DNA from: Anaeramoeba flamelloides
Taxonomy: Eukaryota; Metamonada; Anaeramoebidae
NCBI GenBank assembly: GCA_027625915.1
Contig: JANTQA010000023.1
Span: 7,874,001-7,938,000 of the forward strand
DNA length: 64,000 nucleotides
Reading direction: 5' to 3'
The number at the start of each line of letters is the position of its first letter. Position 1 is the first letter of the stretch. The translations under genes were made by a program, and so were the position numbers. Below, one piece after another: positions 34,455 through 48,430 of this stretch. The notes beneath the pieces are model-generated. The model searched no databases. It saw only the letters and a list, made by a program, of their open reading frames with translations, and was not told where the DNA came from.

Positions 34455-37400
34455 ATGGATCCTTCACTTCAAGAAATAAAGCTTGTTCTTTTCAAAAATA
34501 AAAATTTAAGACTCTCAAAGTACACAAGATCGATTTTACGCTATCCGTTTATTGCTTTACAAGACAAATCTAAGAAAATGCAATTCTATTGGCTTTCCAA
34601 AAACAGTGATGGGATTGAAATGCTTGAACTACCAAGACTCAAATTAGGGAGAGTTACAAGTCCCTTGTTTAACATTTATCATGGCATACCACATTTTTTA
34701 TGTTTAACAACAAAATTGACGATCCAGATCATCAGGTTTCAATGTAACAACTCTTTAATACCATTCACTGAAATCAAAACCGAAGAAGAAATTAGTCACA
34801 AATTAAAATTTTCATATCCAACAGAACTGAATTCAATCCACAATAACCTGACTGTCAAAAGAATAAAAATTAATTTAAAAAAGAGTTTAAAGAAAAAAAT
34901 GAATTCCGATTTTAAAAACAAGAATTATGACCAAGGCGACGACAGCAATAATGAAAACAAAAACTACAACAAAGAAGAAGATGATTTTGAAGAAATATAT
35001 TCTCTTGAACTTTATTCTTTTAAAGGCAACCTGAATAACAATTCAATTTTATGTTTTATTAATTTCCAATATTTAGTTGAAGTCAAAATCGAATTAGATG
35101 GACTAACTTTTGTTGGTAATACCTTAAACTTGTTAACAAACAATGAAAATGAAAAGATTTTACAAATAGTTATTAATGCCAAGTATGTCTATGTGATGAT
35201 CAACAATGGGAATGAATGCATTATTTGGGATTTTGATACTTTTCAACAAATTGGTGTTGTCAAATTTGAAAACAAAAAACTAAATAGCCAATTCGAAAAG
35301 TTTTCTGTAAGCAAGGACAATTTACAAATAATCTCTTGTTATACGGATGGGCAATTAATTTTGGTTGGCTTGGATCAATTTTTTTGTAAAAATCAAAAAA
35401 AACAAAAATATTCTGATCAAAATATAATTAAAAGCAAAAATAAAGATAAAGGTAACAGGAATGGGGATCAAAAAAAAAACTATTTAGAAAAAACAAATGT
35501 CTTTTATAAAAATTGGCATGAAAGAAATTTAATCAAAAGCCAAAACAATTTGATTTCCCATTGGTATGAAAATGATTTTTTGAATTCAAATATCAATTGT
35601 GAATGGAAATGGAAAAAAAAAACTTTCCACAATTCAAAATATAATGGGTTTGCTATTAAAAAAAAGGAAAGAAATAATTTAATTTCAATTTTTAACACCA
35701 GTAATTTATTTAATAAAGATCTCTGGAGCAATTTAATTGATTGGAATTCCACAAAAAACGATTCAGAAAATAAGGAAAGAATTAAAATTCTTTCGATAAA
35801 TTTTTTAAATTCATACATTATTATCGAATATTTAAAAATAATTAACCAAGAAATCATTGTAGTTAACAATATTGGCGACAATAGCAGTACTAGCACCAGT
35901 AACGGAAGCATCAACAATAGCAAAAATCCACATAAAAAAAAAACTTTATTATTTTTAGAACGAAATACAAATAAAACTTCAACAATAGATTTAGATTTCA
36001 AATTACTACTATTCACTAGCTTTGATGGCATGTATGTATTAAACAATGATTCTATTAATATTATTATTAATAAATTAAAGCCAATTCATATTATTGAAAA
36101 TTATTTTTTAGAAAACCAAATTGAGAAGGCAAAGGAATTAACAAAATTAAATAATTGGAAATTTTCAAAATCGAAATTTAATATTATCAAATTTGGAATA
36201 AATATCTGCGACAGTAATTATTTAATTACAAATTTCCAAAAGCTTGAGTTAAATAAAAAGTTGATATTTCTAGACACCTTTTTGCAAATATTACAAAATG
36301 AAACCAAGGTTAATACCAATATGAAAAATGCAACTTATTATTATTTTATATTAAAAATATTGAATTATTTAATTAAGGAGATATTAGATTTAATTATTCA
36401 AAAAATATTAGATAGTAACAACCATCGAATTAAAAAAAGATATAAAAAGAAATTAGTAAATTTCCAAGGAGAATATTTATTTATTAGCTTTTTTGGATTA
36501 AATGAAAAAAAATTAATAATATCACTTCATAGTTATCATTCATTATTAATGAATTTTCGAAACTATTTTTTCCAATTTGAAAAACTATTTGATAATGAAT
36601 CACAAATTATTGTCAAGACTTCAAAAAAAATTAAAACAATGTTCAAAAAAATTAAACATATTAGTTTAAATAATTTAATTCAAAAATATTTATTAAAGGG
36701 GCAAATATCTTTTTTGATATCTTATTTAAATTTACATCATTTGAATTTATTCAAAAAATATAATTTAAAATTTAATAGAAATCCAAACCACGGATTAATA
36801 TTAATTGAACACGTTGCATTCCAATTAATAGAACAATTTTCATCAAATAACCAATTTAGCAAATCATTAAAATTATTACAAAATCTTGGGCAGGGGGAAT
36901 TGGAAAAAATTAAAATATTTACTTTTTTTACTTTAAAAAATGAAATTAGGAATAGTTTAATCAAAATATTAATTGACTATAAAAAAATTACAAAATTAGA
37001 AATTAATATTATAAATATATTTCAATTTTTTGAAAAAAATTTTGAGAAATTTGAAATAACAAAATCAATTAATTTTAAAAATTATTATTTTAATAATAAT
37101 GGTACTGATAATGGTAATGGTAATGGTAATGATAATGATAAGAAGAAGAAAAGGAATAAGAAAATTGAAAAAATAATTATTAATAAAAAGAATAAATTTA
37201 GTAAATACGGGTTTAGATTAAACTGGTTTATTAATACATCATGTGCCACACTTTTAAGGATATCTTTAGAGTTAGATACTAATTTTAATCATAAAAAATT
37301 ATTAAAATATGATTTTAAAAAGTTTTGGTTAAATTCATTAAATTATTATTTAATTCATAATGATTTAAATAATTTGCTAATTTGGATTAATTCTGTGCCC

Positions 37401-40400
37401 ACTGGTATTATATTAAAAAATTATATCTTGATCAATAAATTATTAAATTTCACTAATACATATTTACAAAAAATGTTTTTAATAAATTTAACAAAATCCA
37501 GAAAAAATTTATTAAAATTAAATAGTAATGATAATGATGTTGCTTTCCTGTATGATAATAAGAATATATTAAATACTTTGGCTTATAATGAGTTGCTATT
37601 CCAATCTAATATTGTTAATATTTTAAATAATAATTTGTTAAATAATTTTATTAATTTTTTAATAAAAAATAATTATTGGAAAATATTATTAACTTTTTTA
37701 TTAAAAATGAAAAATTAAATATTAATATAATATTTAATAAATATAAAAATGATTATAAAGAAAAAAATATCAATAATCTATTAAAATTCTTAATTTCAGT
37801 AAAGAATTTAAAAAAAATAGAAAATAATTATAATTATTTATTTCATTTCTATTATTTAAATAACCAATATTTAAATAATCAATTGGTATTAAAAACAATT
37901 AATTCAAAAAACCATATTTGTTGCAAATGATGATTATAATATTTTTAATTTATTTCAAAAAATAAGTCAAAAAAAGAATAAAAAGATTAATTTTAAAAAT
38001 TATTTATTCAAATTATTAAATATTAATCTAAATAATTTTAATTTATATAATTATAAAGGTGAAGAGAGTGGATATAATCTTAATGGAAATAAGAATATTA
38101 ATGATATTTTATTTTATTTAAAAAATAATAAACCTTTAAAGGCAACTTTAATTTATTTCGAAATGATTTCAAATAATAATAATAATAATAATAATAATGA
38201 TGATGATGATAATAAGAATAGTAATAATAAAAGTAATAATGGTAATGATAAAAACAACAACAATAATAATAACATGGTTATTCAAGAAACGATTATGGAT
38301 TTATGTTTAAATAATATTGATAATAACGAAGTAATTAATTCAAGTATTTTCTTTTTACAGTTTTTTGATATATCTATTGAAAAAATATTAATTAACATAA
38401 AGTCAATTTATTTAATCAATAAACATTACCAATTAGTTAAAAATAAAAAATATAATACCCAAAAATGGATTAAATTAATTAATGAAAAGAATTATGAAAA
38501 ATGTTACAGATTACTATTGAATTCAATTTCTTATTTAAATAATAATTGGAAATTACTTTCAACTTTCACAAAACTATATCATACTGATATAAACAATAAA
38601 CAAATAAATAAAAAATTTAAAACGCAATCTAATTGGGTTGAATTTTTATTGAGGAATGAGTATTTAAAATTAAACTTTACAGAATTAAAAATGAATTTTA
38701 ACATATTTGAAAACCAGAATTTTTATTCTCATTTATCTATTTGCTTTAATAATTCATATGATTCTGGAAATAATAGAAAAAATAAAAAACTGGGATATCC
38801 ATTAATTAATATTTTAAGTGATCAAAAATTTAAAAAAATGAATAATAAAGGAAATTATTTAATCAATAATTATAATAAAAAATTAAATTTGTTTTTAATT
38901 TTAATTGCAAATAATTTTAATGATTTGAATAATTATAATTGCTTTTTGATTTGGTTGCAATTAAAATTCGATTGTATAGATTCGAATATAATTGATAATA
39001 TCAACAATAATAAAAAACGATTAATTTATATTTTGCTAATTGTACTCAACAAAAAAAGGGGGATAACAAATCGATTGATTAAATTACAAAGAGGATTAAA
39101 ACTGTTTTCAAATAAATCCAAATTATATTATTTAATAAAATTCTTAACAACATTTGAATTAAATAATTTTAAAAAGGCAAAACATGTTTTTAATAAATAT
39201 TTATTAAAATCAAATGAATTGATTAATAAATTTACTATTAATTTAAATGAAACAAGCCAATTATTTAACAAATATTTAAAAATCATTGAATATCATAAAT
39301 TGTTCCAATTTTTTAAAATAATTAAAAAATCCTATTTTTTGAAAAATGAATTTTTCTTTGTTAGTAATTTAATAAAAAAAATTTTGAAAAAAAAACCAAA
39401 ATTAAAATTTCCAATCAATAAGGAACCAGAAGTGCAAATAAATTTTTTATTTTTAAATGAATTATTTGTTGAAGCATATTTAATTGCTGATAAATATAAA
39501 ATTTCTAAAAGTAAAATAAGTTATTTGCATTTAGAAAATAATTTTAATTTGATTTATCAATCAAATTATTGGAAAAGGAGTAATTGGAGACAAATATATT
39601 GGCAGAGTATTAAAGAAATAATTAAAAAACAGAAACTGAAAAGTAAATTTATTATTATTTATTTACAATTTAAATTAATTTGTATAGGTAACGATTTGAA
39701 TATTATTGAATATTTGGATATCATTAAATTGTGCTTACAATATTTAAATAATGCCAATTTATTAAATAAATCTTTTTATTTAAATAACGAAAAAGATAAT
39801 AATAATAATAATAATAATAGAAATAATAATAATCAAAGGAAGAAGAGAAATGATTTTTATTATGAATTAAAACATTTATTAAACGAACAATTAATAATAA
39901 TAAAAAACTTTAAAAAAAATTAATTTGAAAAAAATACCAAATTGGTTCACAATCAAAACCTCTCCTATCATTCAGTTATATAATATTTTATTCAATAAAA
40001 ATCAAAACAAATGGTATTATTCTTTTTTCACAGAAATAATTGATCGAAAAAAAATCCAATCAAATTATAAATTTATTAAGGATAATCAAAACAATATCCA
40101 ACTTTTCGATACATTATGTATCAAGTTAGCTGAAAATGATTCACTATTGATATCTCAAAAGTTATGTAATTTATTTAATATTGAAAGTATTTCTTTAAAT
40201 ATCATCAATTGCTGTTTAGAAATTGTATTAAATTTATCTACAAAAAAGCCATCTTCTTCATTCTCTTCAAAAAAATTATTAGAACCCGAAGAATTAAAAG
40301 AATTAAATGAATTGAACATTTCAAAAGAATTGATAAAATCAACAGAATCGCTGTTATTGTTTAAAATATATTATAAATATAAAACAAAAATAAATAAAAT

Positions 40401-41898
40401 AAAATTTATCCCAAATGAACTAGATTTTATAAAACAGTTATCTGAATTATCGGTAATTTCTCAAAATTTTTGTAAAATTATTTTAATTAAATTTAAAATA
40501 TCAAGGCTATTAAATCTTGATTACAACCAAATGATCAAAATGAAACCTCATATTTTAATAATTAAATTAATTATAATACCGGGTATTGATATTTCAATAA
40601 TTAATAATTTTATTGAAATCGAAAAAAATAAAAATAATTTGGATCATAAAGAATTAAGTAAACAATTCGCTAATTGCTTTTTTAATTTATTGAAAGCAAA
40701 TTATTCCATTGAAAAAAAAAATGATAATGATATGGAGAGCGGCAATGGAAAAAATATTTTAACTTTAGATCAGCTTTTTTATTTAAATAGTGAAAAAATT
40801 GAATCCAAATTTAAACAGATCGAAAAATGGTTAGAAGGAAGATTAGCATTAATGGGCGAATATTTATTAAAGTTGTACGAAATAAACAAATCAAAAACGC
40901 AAATAAACGAATTGATTAAAGTCGAGATATTATCCATATTAGATAAATGCTTTCGAAGCGAGCATATGATCTATGAAATGAAAATTATTTCCAAATATTT
41001 ATTTAATATTATTAACCAGATCAAAAAAGCAAAAAAATATTACTTATTGGGAATTTTAATTATTAGATTGAAATTTAGAGACGATATTTTAAATCTATTT
41101 GAAACTTTACTACAATACGACACCATTGAAACAATTATTAGAATAACTATGAATGAAAAACAAAAAAAAATCTTTTTAACCAGATTAGTCAAATACATAA
41201 ATAATAAAAAATTTAAAGACACCCGAAAGAGACCAATTATTTTCCTAAGATTTGATTTGAAAAGGGAAATAGCTATTTGGCACCAAAGGCGAGCCCTGGA
41301 ATTGATGGCATCAAAGAAGTTTTCTTCAAAGGTTAAGCAAATCAATCATTTATTAAACATTTCACAGGAATACTTTACTCAAATTAATAATTATTCTCAA
41401 ATTTATTATTGTAAGATCTTAAAGCATTTAATTAAACTCCAACTCTCCAAACCAAATGTTATTTTAGTTGGTTTGCCACACAAAGAAATGATCAATTTAT
41501 TAAATTCACAAAGCTTTTTATTTTGTGAACTTTTTATTATTTTGGAAAGCTATAAATTAAACAATATCGAAACTTGGCAAGATATCATTTTTAACCAATT
41601 ATTTAAACACAACAATTTCCAGTGCTGGACAGATTTCTATAATCATTTCCCTCAAAATGAAAAGTTTTTTTTACAAATTTGTGTCAGCTTTGACGTCTAT
41701 GTCAAAACATATATTCTATCCAAAGAAGAATTATCCTCTTTGGAAAATATTCTTGACCAATTTTTAAATACTTTTGAAAATAAAGTAAAGCTATACAATA
41801 TCTCCAAAAGCTTCCAATTGACCAGAATAACCAATTTAATTAAAAGAATGATCCCAGATATTGAAAAAATTATACATGCCTTTAATTCAGAAAATTAA
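34455..41898 (+). CDS. SPG11: Spatacsin (SPG11) homologue, four frame segments
   Basis: Spatacsin works with spastizin and the AP-5 adaptor in late endosome/lysosome membrane traffic and lysosome reformation. The summed length (about 2,480 residues) matches human spatacsin (about 2,440). The C-terminal segment fits the Spatacsin_C family: LDKCFRSEHMIYEMKIIS, LNLFETLLQYDTIETIIR, KREIAIWHQRRALELMA, INNYSQIYYCKIL, NVILVGLPHKEMINLLN, and NNFQCWTDFYNHFP. The N-terminal 350 residues are strand-rich, as expected of the propeller-like start, with Asn/Asp/Lys inserts. The start is the ATG at 34455; the in-frame ATG at 34398 only adds translated T-rich leader. The coding frame changes three times: near 37673-37715 (by +2 or -1), near 37890-37928 (+1) and near 39904-39923 (+1). 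No short intron explains the third. Assembly indels, recoding or decay are all open. The stop is TAA. Confidence 0.8.
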
Positions 41899-44642
41899 TC
41901 TCTTTTTTTTCTTTTATTTTAGTTATTTTATTTTATTTGAATTGTTCTGTTTATTATTTTTGTTGGTTTATAACCAAAAAATATTTAATTTTGAAAAATA
42001 ACTAAAAATATTATTTTTTTTTTTTTTTTTTGTTAAATTATTGAAAAATAAAAATAATAATTTTAATAAAAAAAATGGATGTTTTTTTTTTTTTTTTTAT
42101 GGCCCAAAATATTAATCGATCTAAAATATAAACTAAATTGGGTTTTAAGGGATTAGAGCCATCATGAATAAATCTAGAATTAAAGTATGGTGTAATTCGA
42201 GTTCAAATGGAATCAGTGCTACATGATTCAAACGAGTTTAAAATTAGATTTGTAAAATAGTAATATTTGTTGATATCTTTTATTTAAAACTGATGCGGGT
42301 ATGACTAAAAAAAAACAAAGAATATTAGAAAAATAATCTGTATTTTATGGTACAATTTAAGGTTGAATTATCAATATTCAGTATTCTTAATGGGAAAATT
42401 CCTTTATCTCTATTTATCTTGAAATGTTAATTTGTTGCTAAATTAGAATGTTTATTTATGAGGGGGGTAATATATGTAATATATATCCTTGTATCTTTGA
42501 TCAGTTGCTAAATTATTCCTATTTCTTTTTTCAATTAAATAACGATATTTTGATAATAAATTATTTTTTACAGATTTTTTATTGCAAAATAAAAATATCA
42601 AAATTTTCATTTATCTTTCCAAAAAGAAAAAAAAATCTCAAAAATGAAAAAATAACATCAAAGTTACAAATTCTAAAAAGATAAAATTATAAATTTAATC
42701 TTTTTTAAAAAGAATTAAAAATTGGATAGGTTAAATGAATGTGATTTTTTTGGAAAGCTGATTGAAAAATTTGTTCCCTTTATTTTAGAACAAATATTAT
42801 TGGAAATAAAGTAAAAAATAACTGAACTTTATAAAAAAGGAAAGAAACTTAATCAGTCTTTGGGTTTTTAATATTGATGATATTTGAGTTTATCTTTTAT
42901 TTTAAAAAAATGAAAAAAATAGTTACTCTAGGAGGGTTTAAATATTAATTTACAAAAACAATGATAATATTATTTTGCGTTTCTATCAAAAGATTTGGGA
43001 TTGTAATGAAAAAAAAATATCAGGATACAAATTTTTCATGGCAATCCTTAATAATTAACCCAATTATTTATTATTCAATAATAGTTATAATAAATTTTTT
43101 GAGAGTTGTGTGAGCCATGTATCACGAATGTAATTTTTACACAATTACAGCTTTTCCAATGCTACCTTGAAATTTTTTCGATATGAAATTTTGATGTTGA
43201 CATAGATTTTTAAATCGAAGAATATAAGAATAATAAGGCGCATATTGAAAAAAAAAAATCCATACATAAACTCAGATGAAAATTAATCTTCTAATGTGAT
43301 CGAAAAAAAATTCATTTTTTTAAGAGTGAATTTCTAGTTTCTTAATGAATTTTTGATGTTTAGAGTAATTTGGTGTTTTGAAAATTTATTTTTTGAAAAT
43401 CAAAAAAAATTCTTAAATATTGGCTGATTTAGGATTTTTTTTTTAATATGAGCTTTCTTATTATTAAATTCTTTGATTTAAAAATGTATATCAACATCAA
43501 AATTTGAAATTTAAAAAAATTCACAGTAGCCTTGGAAAGACTGTACAATAAACTTGAATTTTAGCCTTGCTATATAGACTCTAAACCCTTAGAATAAATT
43601 TTTTATCAAAATGAAAAACCTGTTTATTCTTTTTGATTCTTGATCAGACAAGTAAAAATCAAAGAAACTGACAACTTAAAAAAAATAATAACTGTAATGG
43701 TTTTTTTAAGTTCCATTATTCGAAGAAATTCTACAAATAAAGGATCAAATTTGAAAATTTTTCTTAAAAAATGGCTTTAATTTGAGTTTAAACTTTCTTC
43801 CAATCAAAAAAAACCTTGACTAAGAAATATTTTGAAATTTTTTTTATTCCTAATTTAAATTTCTCTTAGACAATAAATTGATTTTTGTTATGGGGTAAAA
43901 TGACTTAACCTATGATATAATATTGGTTAGTGAATTAGAAGTTGTATCAGAAGTAAGAAAGAAAAGTAAGTACTGCTTTTTGAAACACAAGCTTTGGGAT
44001 CTTAAGACCTTTATTTATAATCACTCTAGAATATTTTTTATCGTTAAAAGTTCCTTAAAACACTCGAGACTTTAGTGTTATTTCTGAAAATTTGTTTTAA
44101 ACCACTTCACTGCAACACATCTCGAATTTTTTAAAAGGTATGACATTCAACAATTATCGAGTAAAAAAAAGTAATCTTTTGGAAAAAAGGAAAAATGTTT
44201 CTTGCTAATTGCTTTGCTTTGGTTAACAAGTCTTGTGAATTTTTGTCTAGCAACACCTTAAAAGTGCTTTTGAAAACTGGAATACCTTCTTTTCAAAGAG
44301 ATGTTGCTATTAAATTTGCGAAATTCATCAGACATAATATTTCAAGCAAAAACATGATTTATTTTGGTTTAAATCGAATTTGAGATCTCGAAAATAAAAT
44401 AATGAATAAAGTACAAATAATTCTGACGATTTTTTCGAATTGCTGATACTGTTTGTTCAGTATAAGAACAAAAGAATAATATGGTATATTTTTTTTCAAC
44501 AAGAGAGAAAAATAAGATTATTTATTTTTTTCTTGTTTTGCTTCCTAAACATTTCCGTCAAATCAAAAATAAAGAATTTTTAATTGTAATTTTGTCTCAA
44601 TTGTCTTTGGAAGCAGACCACCTTTAAAGAAAACAACAAAGT
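41899..44642. other. 2.7-kb interval downstream of spatacsin
   Basis: It contains a MITE (43148-43543) and a repeat arm fragment (about 43655-43760). A 62-codon ATG frame at 44195-44383 (MFLANCFALVNKSCEF...) has balanced composition. It could be a small gene or a first exon of the next gene, but it has no recognisable domain, so I leave it uncalled. The remainder is AT-rich non-coding DNA. Confidence 0.45.
43148..43543. mobile_element. TA-flanked MITE (CCAAGGCTACC family), copy 2
   Basis: A 396-bp foldback. The left end is CAGCTTTTCCAATGCTACC and the right end is the complement of CAGTCTTTCCAAGGCTACTG. TA duplications are intact at 43146-43147 and 43544-43545. Internal similarity to 10751-11151 runs through AGAATATAAGAATAA and GATTTTTAAAT segments. 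There is no coding frame. Confidence 0.85.
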
Positions 44643-45539
44643 ATGGTTGAATCAAAAATTAATGTTCTGAGCAAGTTTCGAGACATTGAAGAAGAAAGTC
44701 TTGGATTTTCTGATTTGGAGAACGACAATTCTTCTTCTGAGGGATCGTCTTCTTTGCCAACAAATTCCACACTGTCTGAGCCAAACAATTCCCCACCACT
44801 GAAACCAACACAACTTTCCAATTCAAAAAATAATCTTGGAAAATTTGCCGAATCGGAAAATAGTGATGAAAATTCAAGTGACTGGGGTTATGACTTTGGC
44901 AGAATTGGGAATGGAAAAGAAACCGAAAAGAGAAGTGGAAATGAAAAAGAAACCAAAACCGAAATCGAAACGGAAACAGAAAAAACAAAAGAAAAGGAGA
45001 ACGGATTTCCCAATACAAAACACGAAATACTCAGAGATCATAAGAAAATAGAACGACAGGAAAGCCAGACAGAAAGCCAACTCTCTGTAACGATCGACCA
45101 AACAAAGACAGACGAACAAACGTACTCTGATGAGGATTGGGATCTTGAATTCCAACAAGAAACAGACACAGACTCCACAACGAGGAACAGCCAAAGCTTT
45201 GGATCTGACGCTTTAAATTTGGTTCTCCAAGACCTAAGAAAAGGAATTAATGACGAATTGGATGAAAAATCAGAATCCAAAACAATCCCACAGGAATTCA
45301 GTTTGATTGCGATTAACAAAACTTTTGAAAAAAAGAAAGCATTTGAACAGTTTCGAAAAGTTGCCAAGGATCTTTCTCCCTCCAAATTCTTTTCTTCAAC
45401 TTTAACACCTTTAAACGTGCAAGATTTTAGACCTTGGCTCTTAAGTATCGTCACCAAGCATGTCCAGGATTGGTTGCAGCAAACTATGAAGTTTTCAAAT
45501 CCCCGTAATCTCGGATGGTCAGTGAAGCATGTCAGAAGG
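44643..45539 (+). CDS. First exon of an acidic, low-complexity protein of unknown family
   Basis: 299 codons from the ATG at 44643 to a GTAAGC donor at 45540 in phase 0 (after HVRR). Reading on would stop within three codons, so further exons are expected downstream, but I could not find them. Residues 1-200 are disordered: Ser/Asn/Glu-rich, with a Glu-Thr-Lys repeat and two similar acidic-aromatic motifs, SSDWGYDFG (about 78-86) and DEDWDLEFQ (about 162-170), the kind of short linear motif that docks on adaptor or ARM-like domains. Residues about 210-299 look folded: LNLVLQDLRKGINDEL, AFEQFRKVAKDL, and FRPWLLSIVTKHVQDWLQQ. I do not recognise the domain. Composition is less AT-rich than the neighbouring giant ORFs and clearly coding. 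Confidence 0.75.
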
Positions 45540-47819
45540 GTAAGCCTTTAATTTGCTTGTTTGTTTTATTGGTTGGTTGGATCTTTATTTTTTAATTGGC
45601 TTTGTTTCTTGGATTTTTTTGGTTTGTGTGTATTTATCCAGAATAAAGCCAACTACTTTTTTTGCAAACCGTTTTCCAACTAAAAAAACTTTTGTTTTGT
45701 TTGTTGGAATTTCAGAGAAAAGGAAAAGTGTTTTTTGTTTTTTTCGTAAAAATACCAAAATTTGTCATTTGAAAAAATTTTTTCATTTTTTTGTGGAGTG
45801 GGCGTAAAAAAACAAAACCAAACCAATCCAAGCCAAATTAACAGTTTAAAAACGAGTTAATAATCATTTCATTTCTTTTGTTTTTGTTTGTTTCAAATTT
45901 TCAACTACATTGATATTTGAAATTTGATACAATACAATTTTGGCCGTTTTTCTTTTTTCAATCCTGAAAGACAAATATTCCTTTCCTTTTAGAACCCTCG
46001 CTTTGAAACCAAAAGGTTATAAATCGAGATTACAATTAAAAAAAGGGTTTAGATGAAAAGAAAAGTGAGCTAGCCATGATTTTTTCAGAGTGAAACAAAA
46101 AAGAAATTCGAAAGAAACAATGGATGTTTTCTGAAGGCACTCCTTAAATAAAGAAAAGTTCCATGAACAATTATAGCAGCTGCTGATCTCATTAATGCTT
46201 ATTTGTGGAAGATATTTTGGGAATTTTCCTACTTTTTTTTTTTTTTTTTATTTAATTTTTTAACAATACCAATAGTGAATCTTTGAAGTTATATATGGTT
46301 ATAAAGTTATCTATTGATTTTAATTAACTCTTAATTTTATGTATTTCAAACCCCTATTAAGGACTATTCATATTTTATACCTTGTAGGCATTGGAATACA
46401 ATAACTTAACCACTAAAAATGGTTTAAAAGAATTTCTGTTAAAGGAAAGTCAAAATATTGCAAATTTTCTGTTTTTTTTTGGGGAGTTTTGAAGCAAAAA
46501 CATTTATTAATCCAAAAACTTTATTAGACACTTCAAATAAAATAAGGCAAAATTAAAATCAATTTTGTTTAATTTCTTATTAAAATGCTATTCCAAATTA
46601 TTTTCAAGTATATTGTTACACTTGAAGTGAACTATATGATGATTTGGAAAATAATTTGGATAAACCCAGACAATGGAATTTTGATTTTCGAATTTTTTCA
46701 AGTATATTTATACCCTTACCTTAAATGCTATAATACTAGAAAAGGAGGCAGAATGTTAGTGAATCAAGAGCATTTTGGATTTTCAAACCTTTTCAATTTT
46801 AAATTTCGAATTTGGTTTGTAAAAAAAGTTTTGAAGACAAATTACAAATTTTCGAAAAAAAACCAAAATTTTAAATTTTACCAAGATCTCATTTCAACAA
46901 CATTTTTAAAAGTCAACAAAAATGTTGTTTGGCATAAAAGTAATATTCACTGATCATAAAATATGTATAATTCTTAAATAAAACGTTTAATGTTTTTATG
47001 ATTGGTTTTTTTTTTTTTTTTTTTGTTGAAAAAAATGGTTGTCAAGTTGTTTTAAATGGACTCCTTTTCATGGGGGTTTTAAAACGAATTTTACGAATAT
47101 ACTTTTTTAAGTTTTTCAACTATTTTTTCGAGACTTTTGAAAACTATTTTGTAACACTTTTTTAAAAGTACAAGAACTGAATTTCTTTTAGTCACTGATT
47201 ACAAATTATTTCCCTTAAAGCAGCCATAAAGGTATAAAAGAGTCAGAACACCCCTTCCGTTAAAACACATTTGTTGTCAAATGAATTATTTTCAAATTCA
47301 TTTACAATTTTTCTGAGTTCAATTAAGAGAGAAGAAGAAGATAAATGAAGACATGATTAAAAAAGATCTATTATTTGCATTTTATTGAATTTTAGTTCCA
47401 AAAAGTTTGAAAAAAATTAAAGCAAACCAGAAAATTTCTTTGAAAAGAAAAAGAAAAAGAATTAAATATAAAAATCAGAAAACCTCTTATGAATTTTTTT
47501 TTTGTATATTGAGTCAAGGTTTAGTGGGAACTTTGATGCTTTTCTTTTTCTTCAAATTATTGTTGTTTTCTCTTCTTCATTTTATTTTGCTGGTTTTTGA
47601 TTTTCTTTTTTCTTGTTTTGTGTTCATCCATTTTTTCAATTCTCAGGCAAATATTTGACAAACTCTAAATTACATGGAAATTTATGTATATTTTCATAAC
47701 ACAAAAATCTTTCAACAGTTCTATCCTTCAGATTAATTCTTTTTGTTTTGAAGCCCTGGATTTTTATTGTTATCTTGTTTCAAAAAAAAAAAATAAAAAA
47801 ACTCAAAATTTGTGCTAAA

Positions 47820-48430
47820 ATGACAAAAAAATGATTTAATGTTGGCTATTTTTATTTATATGTCCTTGAGCGCTTTAAAATAAAAGTTTTTTTGCCTATT
47901 CTCTTTGTATTTGTATTTCATCTCCTATTTGAAAAGTTAAAACCTTTAGCTGTTCATGTTCAAATGTATGCTGATGATCTTATTCTTTTTATGTAAGGAG
48001 CCTTAATCTCTTTAAAAAAATAACTTGGAAAGGAGATTTAAAATAATAAAAACTATTCGGGGTGAACCCAGATAATGAAAATACTAAATATAAAAAAGAA
48101 TTAAAAGATATTTTTTTATCTAGGATTTTGGTTTGAAAAAAATACACATCTTGAATATAATTTCAAAATAAGTCGAAAATTCCTTGGAAACACTTGGTTG
48201 ATTGTTTCAAAAAAAATAAACTCAATAATGGAAAAAAAAATAATTTCTTTAAAAGCTCTTTTTTTAAAGTCAACTTTATTATGAACTAGAAATATTTGAT
48301 TTGACACAAAGTGTTTTTTGAAAGAATTAATAGATTTATCAATAAATCAGTTACAAATTTTTTACAAATTAATATTTATTCACCACAATTAATCCCTAAA
48401 ACTGAAGCAAAAATTGTTCTCACGAGATTA
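47820..48430 (+). mobile_element. Decayed non-LTR retrotransposon (LINE) reverse-transcriptase fragment
   Basis: A plus-strand frame near 47890-47995 encodes LPILFVFVFHLLFEKL and then VQMYADDLILFM. This is the palm region of a LINE reverse transcriptase with the catalytic YADD box. A TAA follows immediately. Further on, about 48150-48290, another stretch encodes SRKFLGNTWLIV and KKIISLKALFLKSTLL, the block that follows the YLG motif in L1-like elements. Stops and frame changes interrupt it, so it is a dead fragment, with no 5' region recognised. Confidence 0.65.

Noticed and set aside
44659-45457. Three overlapping minus-strand frames and one other plus-strand frame opposite the acidic protein
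   Set aside because: They are shadows of a Glu/Lys/Thr-rich coding exon, with compositions unlike real proteins.
45553-45807. 84-codon hydrophobic frame right after the acidic exon
   Set aside because: It starts inside the predicted intron after GTAAGC; its Phe/Leu/Trp richness follows from T/G-rich intron sequence.
46585-46953. 122-codon frame with NPDNGILIFEF, possibly LINE
   Set aside because: Only one short block resembles a reverse-transcriptase motif and no catalytic motif is near; evidence is too thin to call.
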